Below, piece after piece: positions 49,940 to 54,398 of a stretch of DNA of 54,398 bases (positions are counted from its first letter, which is position 1; the number at the start of each line of letters is the position of its first letter). A program made the translations under genes and the position numbers. Where the stretch lies: contig NZ_VCYI01000017.1 in NCBI RefSeq assembly GCF_030464365.1, positions 1 to 54,398 on the forward strand, written 5' to 3'. This stretch comes from Methanoculleus methanifontis. GTDB lineage: Archaea; Halobacteriota; Methanomicrobia; Methanomicrobiales; Methanoculleaceae. The notes under the pieces were generated by a model, which did no database searches, had not been told where the DNA came from, and saw nothing but the letters and a program-made list of their open reading frames with translations.

Positions 49940-50893
49940 ATGGCAAAAGTAACAATTCTTGGGGCTACAGGGAACGTCGGCGTATTTGCGGCCCACACCG
50001 TATCCGAGATCCCGTACGTCAGCGACATGCTGCTCGTCGGGAGGCCCGGACGCGAGGATTTTCTCGCAGGCTGCTGCCGTGACCTATCCGACTCGTTCGC
50101 TGCACGAGGTACCGACGTCCGCCTATCCTACAGCACCAGTATTCTCGACGCAAAAGACTCGGATGTCGTCATCTGCACGACAGGGATGCCCCGCCGTCCA
50201 GGACAGGACAGGAACGATCTCGCCTTCGAGAACGCAAAGATTATTGCCGAAACCGCCGAAACGATCGGCCGGTCTTCGCCCGACGCCATTCTCTTTCTCG
50301 TAACGAACCCCGTCGACGTCATGACCGCCGTCGCCCTGAAATACTCGGGGCTCCAGCCGAGACAGATCTTCGGTCTCGGGACGCATCTCGACTCGATGCG
50401 CCTGAAATCCTTGATCGCGCATTACTTCCGGGTCCACGTCAGCGAGGTGCACACCCGTATCATCGGCGAGCACGGCGACAGCATGGTTCCGCTCTGGTCG
50501 GCGACGACGATCGGCGGCATCCGGATCACGAACCTGCCCACCTTCTCGGGGCTGCCCGTGCAGGAGATGATCGAGACCGTCAAAACGAGCGGCGAGACGA
50601 TCATCAGGGATAAGGGTTCCACCGTCCACGGGCCGGGAGAAGCGATTGCAACCCTGGTAAAGGCGATCCTCGGAGACGAGAACCGCATTCTCACCGTCTC
50701 AAGTTACATCAAAAGCGAGATCCACGGGATCGGCGATGTCTGCATCGGCGTGCCCGCCCGCATCAACCGCGACGGCGTCTTTCCGGTTCCGCTCAGCCTC
50801 GAAGAGAACGAAGTCGCCGGGTTCCGCGAGTCGGTCAGGAAGATCCGCAAGGTCACTGCCGACGTGATGGAACGGCTTGAAGAGGCTCGCTAA
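49940..50893 (+). CDS. Malate dehydrogenase (LDH/MDH superfamily)
   Basis: 317 aa from ATG 49940. NAD(P)-binding GATGNVG at residues 8-14, the active-site loop GMPRRPGQDR at 82-91 with Arg where lactate dehydrogenases have Gln (favouring malate or oxaloacetate), TNPVDVMT and the catalytic His178 in GEHGDSMVP. Methanogens use it in the partial TCA cycle. There is no Shine-Dalgarno, and only 13 nt separate the SRP RNA 3' end and the ATG. Confidence 0.92.
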   Translation: MAKVTILGATGNVGVFAAHTVSEIPYVSDMLLVGRPGREDFLAGCCRDLSDSFAARGTDVRLSYSTSILDAKDSDVVICTTGMPRRPGQDRNDLAFENAKIIAETAETIGRSSPDAILFLVTNPVDVMTAVALKYSGLQPRQIFGLGTHLDSMRLKSLIAHYFRVHVSEVHTRIIGEHGDSMVPLWSATTIGGIRITNLPTFSGLPVQEMIETVKTSGETIIRDKGSTVHGPGEAIATLVKAILGDENRILTVSSYIKSEIHGIGDVCIGVPARINRDGVFPVPLSLEENEVAGFRESVRKIRKVTADVMERLEEAR

Positions 50894-50918
50894 TAAAAGT
50901 GGGTATCGGGATTCCCAC

Positions 50919-51173
50919 TTATACAAGAGTGGATTCGACGATCTCGGCGCTTCCGACGCCTTCTATCTTCTGAAGCGCCGCTTCGACCTCATCGGGAGCC
51001 CCGGCGCTGTCGGGAACGACTACGGCGGCTTTCAACGCCACGAGACCGAAGCCGATTGGTTCTTCCTGGATATCCTCGACCGGAACAGCCGCCTTGATCG
51101 CCGCTTTGAGCGCTTCACGGTCGACTTCCGGGGATTCCGGCATGATCTTCACAATAATGGCTACGTTTCCCAT
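50919..51173 (-). CDS. Translation elongation factor aEF-1beta
   Basis: 84 aa. Exchanges GDP for GTP on aEF-1A. The sequence VAIIVKIMPESPEVDREALK, then IGFGLVALKAAVVVPDSAG and EGVGSAEIV, matches the short archaeal EF-1beta, which contains only the exchange domain. Its start is 3 nt after the stop of the Zn-ribbon gene; in archaea these two are commonly paired. Confidence 0.93.
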   Translation of the reverse strand: MGNVAIIVKIMPESPEVDREALKAAIKAAVPVEDIQEEPIGFGLVALKAAVVVPDSAGAPDEVEAALQKIEGVGSAEIVESTLV

Positions 51174-51175
51174 GG

Positions 51176-51340
51176 TTATGGCCCCTGGAACCCGCACACC
51201 GGGCATGTATACCCTATGCTCTGCTCCCTGCACCGGTAACACCGGTTGATCTCGTGCGCGCACACCGGGCACGGGAACCGGGTGGAACCTTCATCAGCCA
51301 GTGTGGCGTTGCAGGAGGTACATCGGTCTCTCGCTATCAT
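51176..51340 (-). CDS. Zinc-ribbon protein (HVO_2753-like, 54 aa)
   Basis: Four Cys pairs (CTSC, CPVC, CYRC and CPVC) give two zinc ribbons in 54 residues. Start ATG 51340 is supported by GAGG 8 nt upstream. This small protein precedes aEF-1beta in most archaea and is thought to act with the translation machinery. Two nt separate it from aEF-1beta. Confidence 0.88.
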   Translation of the reverse strand: MIARDRCTSCNATLADEGSTRFPCPVCAHEINRCYRCREQSIGYTCPVCGFQGP

Positions 51341-51385
51341 CGTTGCTTCCTCGAATGTTAACCTATCATATCGCTGCCGCAGCAA

Positions 51386-51988
51386 TTAAAATCTCGGATC
51401 AACGAGCGTCCCGACGACCGGTTCGTCACGGAGCGCACGGCGGACGCGATCGTCGTGCCTGCCGTTCACCACCCGGGCCCGGAGATTGTGATCGAAGACG
51501 AACCGGATGAACGTGGGATCGACCTCGTCGGAAGTGAGCGTGGGATCCTCGACGCGTGCAAGGAACTTGCGGTGACGATGGATGCCGTCGGCCGATTTCA
51601 AGAGGAGGAGATCGGCCGAGAGTTCGCGAGCGACCCAGGCGGCGATGGTGTCGGAGGTGACGTCCCATGAGTGGGGGAGGGGATCGGCCCTGCGAAGGGC
51701 GCAGTACGGAAGCAGAACCGTCACCTCCACAGGAAGCGCAAGGGTGGAGGTTGCCGGGATCCCATGCGAGGCGATATACCACGCAAACTGCTCCATGCCG
51801 GCGATCGCCATCCAGTGGGCGGCGTCCTCGGAGACGTCGAGCCGCCGGACGAGATCGGCGAACTTCCCACCCCCGGGCACGATCAGCACCGGGCGCCCGG
51901 CCTCCCTGAAGAGGTCGAGCAGGGGGACGACCCGGTCGAAGAGGCTCCCCCCGACCTTGACGACCAGCGGGGATTCTAGCGGTGTCAT
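51386..51988 (-). CDS. Amino acid kinase family protein, probable MfnE (methanofuran biosynthesis)
   Basis: 200 aa. VVKVGGSLF near residue 8, VPGGGKFADLVR near 36 and SWDVTSDTIAAWVA near 113 follow the methanogen MfnE pattern, an amino acid kinase that phosphorylates aminomethylfuranmethanol phosphate to the diphosphate. Aspartokinase or glutamate-5-kinase relatives are the alternative. It shares a 40-bp divergent promoter with the secreted phospholipase-like gene. Confidence 0.8.
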   Translation of the reverse strand: MTPLESPLVVKVGGSLFDRVVPLLDLFREAGRPVLIVPGGGKFADLVRRLDVSEDAAHWMAIAGMEQFAWYIASHGIPATSTLALPVEVTVLLPYCALRRADPLPHSWDVTSDTIAAWVARELSADLLLLKSADGIHRHRKFLARVEDPTLTSDEVDPTFIRFVFDHNLRARVVNGRHDDRVRRALRDEPVVGTLVDPRF

Positions 51989-52028
51989 ATCGCTCTGCTA
52001 TTAAACTCGAAAAGACATAACCCTGCGT
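51989..52028. promoter_or_regulatory. 40-bp divergent promoter
   Basis: Only 40 bp separate two divergent start codons. TATTAAAC near 51998-52005 is about 25 nt before the rightward ATG at 52029, and an opposing A/T-rich box near 52013-52018 is a similar distance from the leftward ATG at 51988. Both transcripts would be leaderless. Confidence 0.5.
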
Positions 52029-53705
52029 ATGCGCCGGATCGCCGCCGTCATCCTGTTCCTCTGCCTCCTTGCCGGCACGGCCGGGGGTATTCAGATCGTG
52101 GAGTTCTGTCCGGACCCCTACCTGTCCGGCGACCCCGACGAGTACCTGGTGATCGAGGGGACGGGGATCCTCGACGGCTACGTCCTCTCGGACGGTGAGG
52201 GCGGCTACCGGTTCCCGCCGGGAACACGGATCGACGGGCGACTGGTGGTAGCGAAAAGCGGGCCGGCGTTCGAGCAGTCGCACGGCTACCTCCCCGACTT
52301 CGAGATCCAGGAGCGGACACCGGCTGTGCCGGACGTGATCCCAAACGGAAACCTCCAGATGGCAAACCGGGCGGACGAGCTCTTCCTCTACCACAAAACA
52401 ACCCTCGTCCAGCAGATCGCCTGGCCCGGCGACGTCTGCGCCCGGGAAGGGCAGATTCACTACTTCAAGGACGGCGTCTGGGACCCGCGCCCGCTCTTTA
52501 TCGGCCAATCCTGTTTCGCGCCCGAAACATTCGAGGGTGTTGCGGTGACCGCGTTTGCCGCCCCGGACTGTTCATACGAGGTCTTCTCGGCGGCCGTCGC
52601 GGAGGCGGAGCGCGAGATCCTGGTGAATGTCTACGAGTTCACCGACGAAAAGATGGCAAAAGACCTCATCTCTGCCCGCGAGCGAGGGATTGCCGTGACC
52701 GTCCTCCTCGAGGGCGGGCCGGTGGGCGGCGTCTCGGCGGAAGGGCGTGCGGTCGCGGGCGCCCTCAACCGGAGCGGTATCCCGGTTCTTTCGATGACGA
52801 CGACAGATGCCGCCCACGCGAAGTACCGCTACGACCACGCCAAGTACCTCATCATCGACGGGAGCACCGTTCTCCTCGGGAGCGAGAACTTCAAGCCCGG
52901 CGGCTACCCGGCAGCGGGGCTGCAGGGCAACCGCGGGTGGGGCGTCCTCCTCGAGGACACGGGACTCGCGGCCTACTTCCGGGAAGTCTTCCTCTTCGAT
53001 GCGGGGGGTGGCGACATCGTCCCGCTCGAAGGGACGGCAGCCGAACTCTACACGCCCTGGGCGCCCGACTACACGGTCGAGTTCACCCCCTGCCGAGCGG
53101 AGGGGGCGCGGGTGACCCCGGTCGTATCCCCGGATACGAGCGTCCTCATCCTCGAACTGATCGAGGGGGCGAAGGAGAGCATCGCGATCGAGCAGGCCTA
53201 CATCACGAACGAGACGGCCTGCGACTTCAACCCCTACCTCGCAGCCGCAATCAACGCCTCCCGGCGCGACGTCTCGGTGCGGGTGCTCCTTGACTCCGTC
53301 TGGTTCAACACCGAGGGCGATGCGGACAACGACGAGATGGTTGAAGTCATCAACCGGCTTGCCGCGGCCGAGGGGCTGCCGCTCGAAGCCCGGCTCGCCG
53401 ACCTCGAAGCGAACAACCTCAACAAGGTCCATAATAAGGGCGTCATCGTCGACGACCGGGCGGTGCTCGTCAGCAGCATCAACTGGAACGCCAACTCACC
53501 GGCGTTCAACCGGGAAGCGGGCGTGATCATCGAGCACCCCGATATCGCCGCGTACTACGCCGCCGTCTTTGAAGACGACTGGAACGCTTCGAACAAGAGT
53601 GAAGCGAGCGGCGCTCCGGGAACCGACAGGCTCAAAATAGCGGCGGCGGCATGTATACTCGCCGCGCTGACAGGACTCTACCTCTACCGGCGGAAGCGCA
53701 CCTGA
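52029..53705 (+). CDS. Secreted, membrane-anchored phospholipase D-like protein with lamin-tail-like N-terminus
   Basis: 558 aa. Signal peptide (VILFLCLLAGTAGG), then a lamin-tail-like domain (IQIVEFCPDPYLSGDPDEYL, about 25-150). Two PLD-type HKD units follow: YDHAKYLIIDGSTVLLGSENF near 273 and KVHNKGVIVDDRAVLVSSINWNANS (in two parts) near 466. A C-terminal helix (IAAAACILAALTGLYLY) ends in RRKRT. Predicted extracellular phosphodiesterase or nuclease; lamin-tail modules often accompany surface nucleases. Confidence 0.87.
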   Translation: MRRIAAVILFLCLLAGTAGGIQIVEFCPDPYLSGDPDEYLVIEGTGILDGYVLSDGEGGYRFPPGTRIDGRLVVAKSGPAFEQSHGYLPDFEIQERTPAVPDVIPNGNLQMANRADELFLYHKTTLVQQIAWPGDVCAREGQIHYFKDGVWDPRPLFIGQSCFAPETFEGVAVTAFAAPDCSYEVFSAAVAEAEREILVNVYEFTDEKMAKDLISARERGIAVTVLLEGGPVGGVSAEGRAVAGALNRSGIPVLSMTTTDAAHAKYRYDHAKYLIIDGSTVLLGSENFKPGGYPAAGLQGNRGWGVLLEDTGLAAYFREVFLFDAGGGDIVPLEGTAAELYTPWAPDYTVEFTPCRAEGARVTPVVSPDTSVLILELIEGAKESIAIEQAYITNETACDFNPYLAAAINASRRDVSVRVLLDSVWFNTEGDADNDEMVEVINRLAAAEGLPLEARLADLEANNLNKVHNKGVIVDDRAVLVSSINWNANSPAFNREAGVIIEHPDIAAYYAAVFEDDWNASNKSEASGAPGTDRLKIAAAACILAALTGLYLYRRKRT

Positions 53706-53709
53706 AACG

Positions 53710-54027
53710 TCACTGTTTGCCGATAAGGTCGGCGGAGCGGCAGACGTCGCAGATGGTTATCGTCCCTTCGCCCGAGGCGACGGCGGAGACCCATCTCTCA
53801 ATGACCGATTCGAGGGTTTCGGGAAACTCTTCCCGGTTGAACCCGCGCTTCCGGCTCATGTACTGCGATATCGCGGCCCTGCTGATCCCGAGGCGTTTCG
53901 AGGCCTCGCTCTGGCTGATCCCGCGCTCGTTCACCAGGCGGTAGACCATCTCGGCACGCATCTGCGGAAGCAGCCTTCGCGCAAGGGTGTCGCACCGCAT
54001 GATGTCGCAGGAGAACGGCTCGGTCAT
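53710..54027 (-). CDS. HTH regulator with C-terminal Cys-x2-Cys
   Basis: 105 aa. The HTH is ISQSEASKRLGISRAAISQY in the middle, followed by MSRKRGFNREEF. The ends carry cysteines (CDIMRC and CDVC), a possible metal or redox sensor. Overlaps the upstream winged-helix gene by 4 bp (ATGA). Similar small Cys-containing HTH proteins are common in Methanomicrobia. Confidence 0.82.
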   Translation of the reverse strand: MTEPFSCDIMRCDTLARRLLPQMRAEMVYRLVNERGISQSEASKRLGISRAAISQYMSRKRGFNREEFPETLESVIERWVSAVASGEGTITICDVCRSADLIGKQ

Positions 54028-54257
54028 TGCACAGACACCATCTGGGAGTCTTTGTACTCGTAGAGGATCTGCCGGGCATCTCTGAAGTTGAACTTCTCCA
54101 CGATCATATCGTTGTCTTTGAGTCGCTTTAAAGCATAGCGGACGGTGCGGGGGGCAAGGCTGCTGAGGCGGACGAGCTCCTTGTGGGTTAGGGCGCCCCC
54201 ACCCTCGAGCAGGAGGAGGATCTTTCTCGAGGACGGGGGAAGGTTCACATCATCCAT
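54024..54257 (-). CDS. Winged-helix transcriptional regulator (MarR-like, 77 aa)
   Basis: Single winged-helix domain: SSRKILLLLEGGGALTHKEL, then SLAPRTVRYALKRLKDNDMI and a wing RQILYEYK. It overlaps the next HTH gene and likely works with it. The GTTAA palindrome in its promoter is a candidate binding site. Confidence 0.82.
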   Translation of the reverse strand: MDDVNLPPSSRKILLLLEGGGALTHKELVRLSSLAPRTVRYALKRLKDNDMIVEKFNFRDARQILYEYKDSQMVSVQ

Positions 54258-54265
54258 GTAGGATA

Positions 54266-54280
54266 GTTAATGCTGTTAAC
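54266..54280. promoter_or_regulatory. GTTAA-N5-TTAAC palindrome
   Basis: Perfect 5-bp arms GTTAA (54266-54270) and TTAAC (54276-54280) lie 8 bp upstream of the winged-helix start, in the gap to a divergent partial gene. Suited to autoregulation by the HTH pair or control of the rightward gene. Confidence 0.55.
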
Positions 54281-54328
54281 ATATCAAACTGACGGAAGTT
54301 ATTAGCCCGGACGTCGATAGGGTTTACC

Positions 54329-54398
54329 ATGCTGGAACGGCAGGAGAAAACGGCACTTGCCGTCCTCGTATGCGTCATCGGGATCGTGCTTGCGGTGC
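54329..54398 (+). CDS. Start of a gene cut by the window edge
   Basis: ATG 54329 opens MLERQEKTALAVLVCVIGIV, a short cytoplasmic start followed by the beginning of a membrane helix. An A/T-rich TTATTAG near 54299 is a possible TATA box. The beginning resembles methanogen membrane proteins that carry an OB-fold after one helix, but too little is visible to call it. Confidence 0.55.
   Translation, partial: MLERQEKTALAVLVCVIGIVLAV

Overview
The window looks like chromosomal DNA of a GC-rich methanogenic archaeon, most likely Methanoculleus or a close relative in the Methanomicrobiales. This is inferred from an archaeal 7S (SRP) RNA, aEF-1beta, a methanofuran-type amino acid kinase (MfnE-like), several families typical of methanogens (DUF2298, DUF134/DUF5320, CxxC-x17-CxxC, MinD-ferredoxin ATPases, NifX-like proteins), archaeal TATA boxes placed about 25 nt before many start codons (leaderless transcripts), and many secreted or anchored surface proteins. 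No taxonomic marker was searched.

Layout. 0-2 kb: 45-bp tandem repeats, a small hypothetical gene, and a Fic/AMPylase gene bracketed on both sides by paired operator-like repeats. 2-8 kb: a tightly overlapping MoxR / DUF58 / DUF4129 / DUF4350 membrane operon. 8-12 kb: DUF1616 protein and two surface proteins. 12-16 kb: UbiA prenyltransferase, an RNase III-like protein, DUF1294, a 59-residue rubredoxin, a second UbiA. 15.4-21.6 kb: two tandem secreted sugar-dehydrogenase paralogues with cupredoxin tails (one separated from its tail by an in-frame TAG) and a DUF2298 membrane protein. 21.7-26.6 kb: a small siroheme sulfite-reductase-like protein, a repeat-rich gene-free stretch, a zinc-knuckle protein, and a NifX/NifX/MinD-Fd/MinD-Fd operon. 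26.8-31.7 kb: Lon-like protease, cysteine desulfurase, phosphomannomutase. 31.7-33.9 kb: REP-like element, ATP-cone protein with a GC-rich leader, tRNA(CAU) followed by a truncated resolvase-like gene, DUF134 and DUF5320 genes. 34-38.5 kb: two translationally coupled surface proteins.

38.5-41.6 kb is the clearest accessory region. It holds a visibly more A/T-rich gene for an unusual protein with two YaaA/DUF6884-like segments and a C-terminal HEPN-like RNxxxH motif, a small antitoxin-like gene, a G/C hairpin also found at 23.2 kb, and two copies of a tRNA-5'-half-like repeat, one inside a long cruciform. This is the best candidate for an undescribed (possibly defence or abortive-infection) module.

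41.6-54.4 kb returns to core genes: SulP transporter, AI-2E-type permease, DUF2238-like protein, two SpoIIAA-like paralogues flanking a PHP phosphoesterase and a cardiolipin synthase, a methyltransferase-like protein, SRP RNA directly abutting malate dehydrogenase, the mfnE / Zn-ribbon / aEF-1beta operon, a secreted phospholipase D-like protein, and two overlapping HTH regulators with a palindromic operator.

A recurring theme is short palindromes near small regulators: CTAAGT/ACTTAG-type sites around fic, CATATG-centred palindromes at the NifX and DUF5320 promoters, and GTTAA-N5-TTAAC at the final HTH pair. Function calls rest on motif recognition and gene order only; no database search was possible.
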